Positions 34,141-44,122 of a stretch of DNA of 64,000 bases are shown in pieces. The stretch is taken from contig NC_134026.1 in NCBI RefSeq assembly GCF_964204645.1, forward strand, positions 23,578,650 to 23,642,649, read 5' to 3'. The stretch's first letter is position 1. Each line of letters opens with the position of its first letter. Made by a program: the position numbers and the translations under genes. This stretch comes from Tubulanus polymorphus (lineage: Eukaryota; Nemertea; Palaeonemertea; Tubulaniformes; Tubulanidae). The notes under the pieces were generated by a model. That model saw only the letters and a program-made list of their open reading frames with translations, was not told the origin of the DNA and searched no databases.

Positions 34141-36250
34141 ATGTTGGAACGTTATTAGTTTGAACTCTTGAACTTGATTTTGATCGTTTTAATTTTGTTT
34201 ATAGCTGTTTTAACTTCTTTCATTGTCATCCATATCATAAGGTTGAGTGGCTTTCATACTAATCGGGGTGTTTTATAATAAACTATTATTTAGGTGCAGC
34301 AGTGAATTTGTAGCACTTTTTTTAAGTGAGCCCATAATTTCACCGATAAAAAATTCCTGATGATGTAGACTGTAATAAATAGTACAAAATACATAGAACA
34401 TAATTAAGAAAAATACATTAAAAAAAACAACTAATGAAAAAATACATAACAAAAAAAAACAAATTAAATTATAAGTATTACAAATAAACGAAACCAACAA
34501 ACAATTAGTAAATACTCTATATAGGGCCTTCATCATCAGGCATTTTTTCTAATCAACTTAATCCAATTATTAAAGGTTCTTTTTTCATAGAACAACCTTC
34601 TCCGTGTTTCCCAACCTCTTGAGATCCTTTTTGTTGTTGTTTTAAGCATTCTATCGGCTCAGTAATAAATGCTAAACCTTAACTAAATCAAACACACTAA
34701 AAAATATCTGTTTCGATATGATGCTTCAAATAACTGATGAAAGATCATGCGTCCATTTACCTATATATCACACCCTATCACTGCTGTAACTGTTAATTGT
34801 TTTAGGGATAATATCTGGGAGATACATTTTACTCTTTTTTAGAAAGAATGTTAAACAGCTATAAACGTGATTAGTTATCGATAGTAAAATTATAGTCATG
34901 TTTTCCCTATAACGTCCAAATAACGTTGTATTAAATGATGAGCGAACTGATAATGTTTGAAAATCTCAGGCAAAGTTAGAAAAACTCTAGTTATCTTGTA
35001 AAAAACTCTAGTTATCTTGTAAAAAACTCTAGTTATCTTGGAAAATAATTTTAATGAAAATGAAAATAAAGATTGATTAGCTAATCTCAAGCTTTCCAGA
35101 GTTAATCTTTAGGTTTTATCTCTGATTTTAATGCTTTAATGTTGAACTGTTTTTTTTTCAAATACAGTTCACCCATTGGTTAACGAAGAACTGATAATTC
35201 CTCGAATACAAAGCAAAGTTTGCAAAATTTCAGTTTTCTTGTAAAGATAATGTTAATGAAATGAAATTAGAGATTGATTATTTGAATGAATTTGTGGTTT
35301 TATGTCCAGCTTTAATGTTTATATGCTGGAGATATGTTTTGCAGTTTTTTGTATAAACAGAAATCTTTCTTACATTGTCATTTGCTGTATAGTTGATATG
35401 ATAGAATGCTTCATATTTCATCTCTGGTTTTAGTACGGGGAGCCATGGACTCGAGAGTCCATGGTTGTGGGCCATAGACGTTTTTGTTTTAGAGTCTATG
35501 GTTGGACCATGGATGTATAAACTTTAGTTTATAGTTTATACGTCCATGGTTAGACTGTTTTTGAAATACAGTCCACGTGTTTGAGGGGCTTACGTTATAG
35601 TTCCTCGAGCACAAACCTGGCATTTTTTGTAATTGTTGTACACTGTATGAGAATAAATATGATTGAAATTCTTTATCTGTTTAGCTACTCTGAACTTCAT
35701 TAGTTCACCTGTCAGTAGTTTTTTGTTATCTTGCAATCCACCTCTTTTTTTCAACCCAATATTCCCACCAACATTGTGCGGAGACGAGGATGTCCGGAAA
35801 ACATGATAATCGAATATTGGCAATACAGCTTACCACTTCAACCCAGACACACCTAATACTTGTTGACCGGTTAGAAGCGAGTGTTGAGCTGCCGAAGAGT
35901 AATTACGAAATTAGCAATCTTTTTGATTGTCACTATAGCCATCAGGGGCGGATCCAGACCGTATTGCCCAATACATTGTACGGTCTAAAATGTAAGTGCC
36001 CTTTGGCAATTTTGTGACGGCATATATATTTCACCACCCGCTAATTTGATATTTTCACTGATGATCGGTTTGATTTTTATATACAGAAACAGAGTCCTGA
36101 ATAGTTAACTTTGCCTTTAAAAGTGGCACCCAGTATCCTTCTTTTGGTATTAACATTACATAATTTTACATGAGATTTGTGTTTCTCTTGTAAAAATCAT
36201 TGTTTTTATTTTCTTCATGCTTTCGATAAATGTAGCCGATGACCTCCTGA
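34141..36250. other. Intergenic, AT-rich, small repeats
   Basis: Contains three 21-bp direct repeats of AAAACTCTAGTTATCTTGTA at 34979-35044, loosely repeated segments between 34890 and 35650, and a cluster of short palindromes at 35441-35555 (listed separately). The ORFs here are short and repeat-derived. No gene was seen. Confidence 0.5.
35441..35555. repeat. Cluster of CCATGGAC-type stem-loops
   Basis: Three neighbouring inverted repeats: CCATGGACTC/GAGTCCATGG with a 2-nt loop at 35443-35464; CCATAGAC/GTCTATGG at 35472-35500; and ACCATGGATGTATAAACT against AGTTTATACGTCCATGGT at about 35507-35551. The phrase CATGGATGTATAAACTA recurs alone at 39991-40007. Confidence 0.65.
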
Positions 36251-36254
36251 TCGT

Positions 36255-37140
36255 CTCTAAAGTTCGAACCCAGTAATTACTGATACTGGTTCAGAGTGGT
36301 CCTGATGCTGAATAGAGGATGTACAGGGGTGTCCCGGGTTCAAACCCAGTAATTACTGATACTGATTCAGAGTGGTCCTGATGCTGAAAAGAGGATGTAC
36401 GGGGTTCAAACCCAGTAATTACTGATACTGGGTTCAGAGTGATCCTGATGCAGAATATAGGATGTACAGGGTTCAAACCCAGTAATCACTGATACTGATT
36501 CAGAGTGGTCCTGATGCTGAATGGAGGATGTACAGGGGTGTCGCGGGTTCAAACCCAGTAATTACTGATACTGATTCAGAGTGGTCCTAATGCTGAATAA
36601 AGGATGTACAAGGATGCCCCGACCGTACAGTGCTGCCGCTATGCTCATCGTTAGCGGGATTTTCATACACTAACTAAAGTCAACTCTGGCAATCGACGTG
36701 CTGTCCAGTTATACTCCGTGACCTTAGCTTGCCAGAGTGGTGAGGCAGCACCGTACGGTAAAATGTTGATATCTTAACAAAAGTAATTACTGATAACTGA
36801 TTCAGAGCGGTACTGATGCTGAATAGAACCCATCAATTACTGTGATTCAGAGTGGTCCTGATGGATAAAGGATGAACAGGGGTGTCCCGAGTTCAAACCC
36901 AGTAATTACTGATACTGATTCAGAGTGGTCCTGATGCTGAATAGAGGATGTACAGGGGTGTCCCGGGTTCAAACCCATCAATAACTGTGATTTAGAGTGG
37001 TCCTGATGGATAGAGCATGAGCAGGGGTGTCCCGGGTTCGAACCCAGTAATTACTGATACTGATTCAGAGGGTCCTGATGCTAAATAGAGGATGTACGGG
37101 GGTGTCCCGGGTTCAAACCCAGTAATTACTGATACTGATA
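36255..37140. repeat. ~78-bp tandem array interrupted by a MITE
   Basis: The core CCCAGTAATTACTGATACTG then ATTCAGAGTGGTCCTGATGC and GTGTCCCGGGTTCAAAC is repeated about ten times with variable deletions. The array is split at 36621-36760 by an unrelated inverted-repeat insertion. The stretch CCCGGGTTCAAACCC resembles a tRNA T-arm/B-box, but no A-box or tRNA fold accompanies it. Confidence 0.9.
36621..36760. mobile_element. MITE inserted in the 78-bp array
   Basis: The left end ACCGTACAGTGCTGCC is inverted relative to the right end GGCAGCACCGTACGGT. It is about 140 bp with no ORF. Related end fragments occur near 14848 and 41655-41752. Confidence 0.65.
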
Positions 37141-37186
37141 TCATAATGGTTCATCATGATGATGATGAACCATTGTTGGGTGTTGA

Positions 37187-37474
37187 TTACTGATATATGA
37201 ATGATCTACCGATGGAATTATTGAATTCACAGCTTGTTTCACTAATTCTATATGTAATGAATGATCTTTCCTCTAGTTGTTCAGTTCTATCTCTCCTGAC
37301 GCCAGCAACACGGCCATCGTCAATTTGAGTTGATGTTTTTTGACAATCAATTGCTCTATATTGACAATCATCGGGAACTGTTCCAGCCGTACAATTTGTC
37401 TTGTGATTTTCTAGTTTCTCTTCTGTTTCATAAAGCCCTCTACACTTTCCGCAGCAATAAAACACGCAGTCCAT
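37187..37474 (-). CDS. Hypothetical 95-aa protein with zinc-finger-like start
   Basis: This uninterrupted minus-strand ORF begins MDCVFYCCGKCRGLYETEEK and continues LENHKTNC. The spacing C-x2-C ... H-x3-C resembles a single C2HC/C2H2-type zinc finger. The remainder (about residues 28-95) has no recognised motif. It sits between the 78-bp array and a LINE fragment and could be a remnant of a mobile-element protein or a chance ORF. No introns or family match can be claimed. Confidence 0.25.
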   Translation of the reverse strand: MDCVFYCCGKCRGLYETEEKLENHKTNCTAGTVPDDCQYRAIDCQKTSTQIDDGRVAGVRRDRTEQLEERSFITYRISETSCEFNNSIGRSFIYQ

Positions 37475-38140
37475 TGTAATAAAATTGGCTCAATTCAATA
37501 AATGTGTGATACTCCACCACCTTCTGCTCCCTCGAACTAACTGCTCCCTAACTTCACTTCAGTTTTTTAAAACTTGTGAACAGTAAATGAATACTTATTT
37601 ACAAATATTCTGTTGATTGTCTATTGTAGGTCATTGATTGTGTTCTGATGAAGATTTTCTGAGATACAACTCAGGATTTCTTTAGAATTAGAAGTTATAC
37701 GTATTAAATTGAATGAGCTCAACATGCACAGAATGAATTGTTGTTTCAGTTTGAAGAACCGATGAAACATGAATTGAAAAGTCAATCCAGGTTAGTATAT
37801 GTATATTGATTTTATTTCAGAAAGTAACGTCAATCACGAATCAAAGAGATTGACGAATCCAGCATTAATCATCATGAAATTAGATTTCAAATAACAAGTG
37901 GTGAAACTCCTTGATTCTGATGCAGTGACGAGGGAATTTATGGATAACTGCACGAGCGAGGATGCAATTGGAACTGAGATATTGAATAAGATTTTGTACT
38001 AGAAGTGGACAATAAATATAGAATGGCAGTAAAAAAGAGTTTGTCGTGATGGATTTTATACTCAATTTCTAGCAAAAATCATTTTTGGTCCATGAGGAGA
38101 GGAAAATATTGCGAATATCCAGATGATCTGAATCACTGGT
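37475..38140. other. Intergenic, nothing recognised
   Basis: AT-rich sequence without long ORFs, repeats or RNA motifs that could be supported. Confidence 0.4.
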
Positions 38141-38142
38141 TT

Positions 38143-39190
38143 TTGATTTGATTTGATTTATTTTGCATAAATAATTGGTACAAGGATTATAACATAATAG
38201 TTATTACATAATATATAGTCGGTGTAACAATAATTTATGCGAGGAATTGAAGAAAAGCCAATAAGGCTTATACTAGTCTGAAATCCCTCACCACATACGC
38301 TCACATTCTCGCAATCATACGCACACCACACACATACGTTACTAGAGACACTCTAAAAGATATAAATATAAATTAGACTTGAAGTCAGAACACACAATTA
38401 TGGTTACTAGTAGTTAGACAAGAGCAGACTTCTGAGACTGTAACGAAATATACTTAAATGGGGCTGATTTTTCAATTCAGATGGTAGATTGTTCCAGTAT
38501 TTTGCACCTTGAATTTTAATACTTCTAGATTTTATATTAGTTTTGGAAAATTCGATGAAAAGATCATTGATTCTGCGCGTGTTGCGCCAATTAGGTCTAG
38601 TACGCCGAAAAATGAAGAAGTCTTCAAAAAGGTCAGGTAACAAATTATTAATTTGACAGAAGGTGAAAGTTCCAAGCTGTTGTTTATAAATATCACATAA
38701 TTTCAGGATTTTGAGTCTTTTGAAAATTGGTGACGTGTGTTCTAACCAGTCAGAACGCGTTACAGTACGTATTGCTCTTTTCTGGAGAACAAAAAGAGGG
38801 TTTAAATAGGTACAACAAGCATTTCCCCATATAACATTGGCATAATCCAAATGTGAATGGACAAAACAATGGTATAAATCTTTCAAAATGTCTGGAGATA
38901 AGTAATTTTTCAACCGGTTAATGATGCCAATGCCACGTGAGACTTTTTTACAAACAAAATTGATGTGTTCCTTCCATGTTAAATTTTGATCAAAAATTAT
39001 GCCTAGAAATTTTGTGCTTGTTACTCTTTTTATCGGTTGACCATCTAAGCGTATATTTAGATCCGGAAAAAATCTGTTGCCAAAAATAATGTAATTTGTT
39101 TTATCTATATTAACGGAAAGGCGATTCGCTCTAAACCAGTTGAGGAGCTGATTTAACTCTCTTAACTTTGGCTGATTTTACCCAAGTCTG
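38143..39190 (-). mobile_element. 5'-truncated non-LTR retrotransposon (LINE) 3' end
   Basis: Read on the minus strand, an open frame from about 39185 to the stop at 38407 encodes the C-terminal part of a reverse transcriptase. It shows NWFRANRLSVNIDKTNYIIF, TKFLGIIFDQNLTWKEHINF, then LKNYLSPDILKDLYHCFVHS, LDYANVIWGNACCTYLNPLF and LQKRAIRTVTRS. This is the region after the YADD active site in Jockey/CR1/RTE-like elements; the catalytic part is absent. A 3' UTR follows, ending in an (ATCAA)n-type tail at about 38143-38161, typical of LINE 3' ends. The coding fragment shows no stops, suggesting a fairly recent, dead-on-arrival insertion. Confidence 0.9.
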
Positions 39191-39263
39191 TCCCAATTCT
39201 GTCTGTATCGAGAATATAAGTAGAGATGTTGCGGTGGATCCAAATATCTGATCTCACAAAACA

Positions 39264-41105
39264 CTGACCAGTCAGGAACACTTTCCAAAAACGGCTTATT
39301 CTGCCAATTTCGGCGTTTTCTGCCAATTACGGCAGAATCAGCCGTTTATGGATCACTCAGTTTTGAAACTTTCACAGTCGTTAATGGCTTAATCAGCCAG
39401 TTTCAGCTCACTAAGTTTCGAGTTTTGCTTTAAAGTTTTTTGCGCACTTCCGGTTCAATTAGCGCATGTTGCCGATGACGTCATAATCTCGAGCAGACGA
39501 TAAGCTTTATGACGCTAAGATGGAAATTTTTGAGCTAGGTAAAGTGGTCAAATTTCCGTTTTTCTAGATGATTACGTCATATGAAGCCCAAAAACTCCGG
39601 GGAAACTCAAAACTACTACAGCATGAAACAAGTTTATTAATCATGATTTTTGTTTAAAATAAATTTGGGAACTAGTTTTAAAAACTATTATAAAGTTTTC
39701 AAGTAAACGTCGCCATGGGTACACATAAAAACATTCGCCATTTCTGGCGTACTCCGCCGTTTTTGGCGTAGTTAGTTTTATAATCATAAACTATTAAGCC
39801 ATTATTGGCAGTCCACTTGTTATATATGAGGATTCCCCCACCCACTTAGACGTTTTCCCTAGTGTCTACACGGTACTTTTTTTTCGGAATAAAATAATGA
39901 ATTTGCTGTGGTGAACGGATGTGTAAATATTATATGTTAAAAATGAAAATAAAATTATTATTATAATTATCATTCTCATAAGACAAATCAATCATGGATG
40001 TATAAACTAGTGTATCAAAAATCTAGTTTTAAGTTTTGCCCATGTCTTATCTTGCGCCTAATAAAGCATAGAATGGTGGGATATATTGAACTGCATATGA
40101 TGTTGGTTAATTGAAGGTAATTAACATCTTCGATGCCTCCCAGCTAATTGGACTTGTGATGGATAGTGATTGGATGAATTGGTGGCCGATGACGTTACAA
40201 CACTCAAACTCAATACAGCTGTATCTAGACTCATATCAAAATACAACAAACATTTTCGAAACAATTTGGGATACATGTATGTATATATTTATTACATAGC
40301 ATACAGGTATACAGAAAGAACAGAATTCAAATACATTTGCCATCGGAAACCCGTACATTTACATCTAATTCTTTCTTGAAGCCTGGAATGGATCAATGAG
40401 ATTAATTTAAATTTTAATTTTAATTATTTTTTTAAAAAATGTATGCCAGCAGAAAAGCGATGGTGTCATAATAGGGACTCCCATCGAACTAAGCACTATA
40501 AATAGCACCTGTAAAACTATAAGCGTTTTTATCTAAGCAAATCGCTTTGGATTTGCAAATCCACCTGTCTCGCTGATTTGATAAATCGATTTGCAGTTAG
40601 ATAAACGCGCGGATTAGTAACCAGTGCTGGGAGACTTGCTGATTCTTTTCCGCCATCTTTACTCTCCATGTGAATCTACTAAAATCAGTTTGACAAATCA
40701 AGCAAATCGCTCCACTAGCGATTTACTTGATTGGTCAAATCGATTTGAGTAATCATTTAAATAAATACATTGATTAGCTGAATCGATTTGATAAATCAAG
40801 TAGATAAATGCGCAGAATTTACTTTGGTAAATTGATTTGACAAATCAACATCTAGATAAAAACGCCTTATCTAAGCTAAAAACGCCGTTTCTGGCGATGT
40901 TGTTTTAAAAACTGTAACAGGAAAACGGCGGAAATGGCGTTTTTTAAGAACAAGCCAAAAATGGCAGAAAACGCCGATTTCGGCTAAATTGGCAGAAGCA
41001 GTTTAAAACTGAGTGATCCATAAATGGCTGATTCTGCCATTATTGGCGGAAAACGCCGAAATTGGCAGAATAAGCCGTTTTTGGAAAGTGTTCCTGACTG
41101 CTGAC
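39264..41105. mobile_element. 1.83-kb TIR element with 5-bp target duplication
   Basis: Direct repeats CTGAC at 39264-39268 and 41101-41105 flank 39269-41100. The ends are inverted: CAGTCAGGAACACTTTCCAA at left and its complement at right. The inverted repeat continues for about 100 bp with few mismatches (GGCTTATTCTGCCAATTTCG shared), and further inverted GGCGTTTTTGGCG-type motifs lie inward near 39730-39775 and 40880-40960. No transposase-like ORF is present, so it is non-autonomous. The interior contains a nested MITE at 40520-40869. Superfamily not assigned. Confidence 0.9.
40520..40869. mobile_element. 350-bp MITE nested in the TIR element
   Basis: Bounded by TA, with left end AGCGTTTTTATCTAAGCAAA and a right end that is the complement of AGGCGTTTTTATCTAGATG. 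The interior repeats GATTTG.(C)AAATC motifs on both arms. TA duplication suggests a Tc1/mariner-like source. It interrupts the larger element, so it is the younger insertion. Confidence 0.75.
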
Positions 41106-41775
41106 ATGGAGTTCAAATTGTAAGCTTTATTCAGACTTTAGGGATTTACACATCATCATAAACACAACAATTCACTGAATATATTTCACATACGGTTGAT
41201 TAAGAAAGCATGTCCCCTTCGGCCAAGTTCCTTCAGAATGACTCTCACAGCTGAGCCCTTTTTCTTACCTACAAAATGAATAAGTATTAATTCAGTTGTC
41301 TGTTTGAATTTCGAGTAAATATCAGCGGATTATTTCGATACTAACAGGAATTAATGTCTTTTCTTAAGTCTTTGAATTTCCTTTTGTTTGCTGATTACAT
41401 TTATGGTTCATAGATTATCAGCTGATTTTCCAGTGCGATTTTGATATTACTCCCAGTTTCGCTTATTCGATGATAGGGCATATTAAGCCGGAAGTAACTC
41501 GATACTGACATGTTTGACATGCATCGAAAATGTAAAATGGAGGATGGGATCAACCGGTCTCTTACTGAAGGAAGATACCGGCAACCAGTCTATCAAGTTT
41601 TCTGCAATGGCAACCCGTCTATTATGTTAGTTCTTAGAAATCCCGCTAGGTGACAGTATGGTGCTGCCACCTTTATTCTTTAGCTGACGCTTTTATTGGT
41701 CCGATCCAGGGGTCCGATGTAATGGTGGCGTTAGCGTACGGTTTAGTTTAGTTTTTGCAGAAACCATCCTGTCAA
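41106..41775. other. Spacer upstream of TMX2
   Basis: Probably contains the TMX2 promoter and 5' UTR. A MITE-like pair of ends (GTATGGTGCTGCC near 41657 and GGCGTTAGCGTACGG near 41727-41741) is related to the 36621-36760 element. No other feature was recognised. Confidence 0.4.
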
Positions 41776-43395
41776 ATGTTTAAATTTAATCTCAACGCTT
41801 TGAAGCATTACTGTCACCCTCATTATGTGACGAATATTATACTATCTCTATGTTATTTCGTACTGAAAAAAACTCCTCATGTCTGTTCAGCTCTGTTTGA
41901 CGACTGCGAAATGGAAATGGTAAAGCCGCTGTCAATAAAATTCAAATTAATTTTATCAATACATTGAATCTATGTAAATCAAAACCCTAAACATTTTTTT
42001 AGAGAGAATGGGAACTGTTGACTTTCTTTGGGTGTGTGCTTGTGGCTAAACATCGGAAACAGAGTGAGTACAGTCTCATCTCATCATAGTCTCTTTGCTG
42101 CATCAATCTCTGGACTCCTTCCTAGTAATATTAAGAGAGATATTGTATATTTTTGTGTTATAGATTCGACCAGCGATTATATTGGAACTGTTTTCATGTT
42201 TACTAAGATCATCAGTGTTGTCATGTTCTTCAGACAGAGTCCTGTATATGCTCTTGTTTATGCATTGCTTGCTATTTGTAAGTGCCCTTTCATCCTCATC
42301 CGTTATTCCTCCTGGACATGTTAAACAATACCACGTTGATTGATTTAACTGACACCTTTTAATTACAGTGCACTTAGTTTGTCTACCAGAACCTACATAT
42401 TCGGGGCCAGAGAGTATAGTTTATTTCAGAGGTCAAAGTTTAGAGGCGAGTATCTGATAAGTTGTAGTTGGTAATCTCATTCATTCCAAGAAAAAACTAA
42501 TTATATCCTGTTAGACCCCAGTGAAGTTCCTTATTCCTTATATCGTTACTTATTGAGAATTCATCTCCCAATAAGGAACAAGTAACTGTTACTTGTTCCT
42601 TATTCAGATTTTCTCCTTTACCGGTAAAAAAACTTCCCTTGGGTAGTAAGTATATCATGTATTTACTGCACTTATTTCCAGGATGAAGTTGTTCGAGGTG
42701 ATAAGCGAGTCACGTGGTTAGTGGAATTCTATGCACCGTGGTCACCACCTTGTGTAAAATTTGCTCCGACATTTTCAGAGTTATCTCACAAGTAAGATTT
42801 ACATATTGCTGAACAACTTCAAGAAGACCATGCCGAATTCAGTATAGTTTTGACTTATATTGATCGAGATCATTTGCGTATCATCTCGTAACATTAACTT
42901 CTTGCAGATATCATCTAGATAATCTTCGATTTGGAAAGGTAGATGTAAGCAGGTATCCACAAGTAGCCGAAAAGTGAGTCTTTCAAATTCATTGATTCAT
43001 AAATTCTACCAAATGAAGGTATATTACTGATAGTTGTTCGTGGGTATCCCATATTTCAGGTTTAATATTGATCATTCTTCGTGGTCAAAGCAGCTTCCTA
43101 CAATGATAGTATTTCAAAATGGTAAAGAGAAAATTCGTCGACCTGTGTGTGAAGGAAAAAAGGCTTTTAAGTTTGCTTTGAATGAGGTAAATGAATATTC
43201 AAGTGTTCAGCTTCATCAAAATAACTCGATTATCAGGTTCTCCATTAAAAAATTGATTATTTCTGTACCTTCTAGGAAAATGTCATTCGGGAAATGCAAT
43301 TAAATGACATCTATCTGCAATGCAAAAAGAACCCACTTCCAAAGAAAAGAGGCAAGAACCAACTAGAAGAGAATGGGAAAGCAAAGGCTGAATGA
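41776..43395 (+). CDS. TMX2: Thioredoxin-related transmembrane protein 2
   Basis: Eight coding exons: 41776-41919, 42003-42063, 42164-42277, 42369-42445, 42682-42791, 42908-42973, 43060-43186, 43276-43395, giving 272 residues with consistent phases. The start at 41776 (MFKFNLNAL) is the best fit, but the N-terminus is poorly conserved. Hydrophobic segments near residues 17-33 and 75-105 (VFMFTKIISVVMFF) precede a lumenal or cytosolic thioredoxin fold: KRVTWLVEFYAPWSPPC, FAPTFSELSHKYHLDNLRFG, KVDVSRYPQVAEKF, KQLPTMIVFQNGKEKIRRP. The redox site is Ser153-Pro-Pro-Cys156 rather than Cys-x-x-Cys, as in vertebrate TMX2 (SNDC), so ordinary disulfide exchange is unlikely. The C-terminus (GKAKAE) lacks the KKDK-like ER-retrieval signal of vertebrate TMX2. 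The intron after 42445 appears to use a GC donor. AATAAA is at about 43495. Confidence 0.92.
42570..42604. repeat. Perfect 17-bp hairpin, 1-nt spacer
   Basis: AATAAGGAACAAGTAAC at 42570-42586, one T, then its exact complement at 42588-42604, in the TMX2 intron with the GC donor. No flanking duplication was seen. Confidence 0.85.
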
Positions 43396-43500
43396 GAACT
43401 CAATCTTGATTACTAGTTGAAACAGACATATCATGCAGGGTTTCAGTTAAAATATTCATGAATAGTCACAAGTGTATGTTAGCACTTGGAATTGAATAAA

Positions 43501-44122
43501 TGCCATGTACATCTCATTGAAAATATGTATGTTACCAGGACAGTTTAGTGTTGTTTTTACCCAGCGATTTTAATAAACTAATTAAGAAGTATTTGATGAA
43601 TTTGTGTTTTGTTTACTCTGGGGCAACTTCAGTTATCCAAGTTTGTTGACTTGTGACTAATAATTGAATGCACTATAGTATGGGCGTAACGCATTTCACA
43701 AGTGTTGGCCTTCTTGAAAATAAGTCTGAACTACATACTCTAGTTGACTAACTCTGATAACCGAAGTTAGCCCAGGCTTTACCTTTGTTTCTCGAAGTGA
43801 CCTGGGTGATATAGAGGAGCAAACTCTGATATATTGATTGGCAGATTCATCACATTAAGAAACCAAATTCACCAACAAAGCCCAGAAATATGAGATGACC
43901 ACTGAAATCCGTGGATCAAGATTGTTTATTTAAAAAGAAATGCATTTTAAAACGTCTAATGCAATATTTATGCATGTCAGGAAGAAGCTAATGGCCACTG
44001 TTTTCTTACATCTGAATGATGAGCTTCTGGGATCCAAGTTAGGAATTCGGACAGCAAATCTGGAGGATAGAATAACAGTACTGTATATGACAATGAATTT
44101 CTATATCATTCTACAGCAAAGG
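43501..44122. other. TMX2/DHX37 convergent 3' ends
   Basis: The TMX2 poly(A) signal is near 43495 (+) and the DHX37 signal (TTTATT on this strand) at about 43925, so about 430 bp separate the transcript ends. DHX37 3' UTR covers about 43905-44122. Nothing else was recognised. Confidence 0.5.

Noticed and set aside
34273-34536. 87-aa hydrophobic minus-strand ORF
   Set aside because: Composition follows poly-A/T-rich DNA (Phe/Leu/Ile). There is no conserved motif and no supporting signals.
36898-37060. Possible tRNA genes from repeated GGGTTCAAACCC
   Set aside because: No A-box, acceptor stem or anticodon arm can be drawn. Only a T-arm-like string is present.
31313-37140. Tandem arrays resembling a CRISPR array
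   Set aside because: Units are contiguous with no unique spacers, and the window is plainly eukaryotic.
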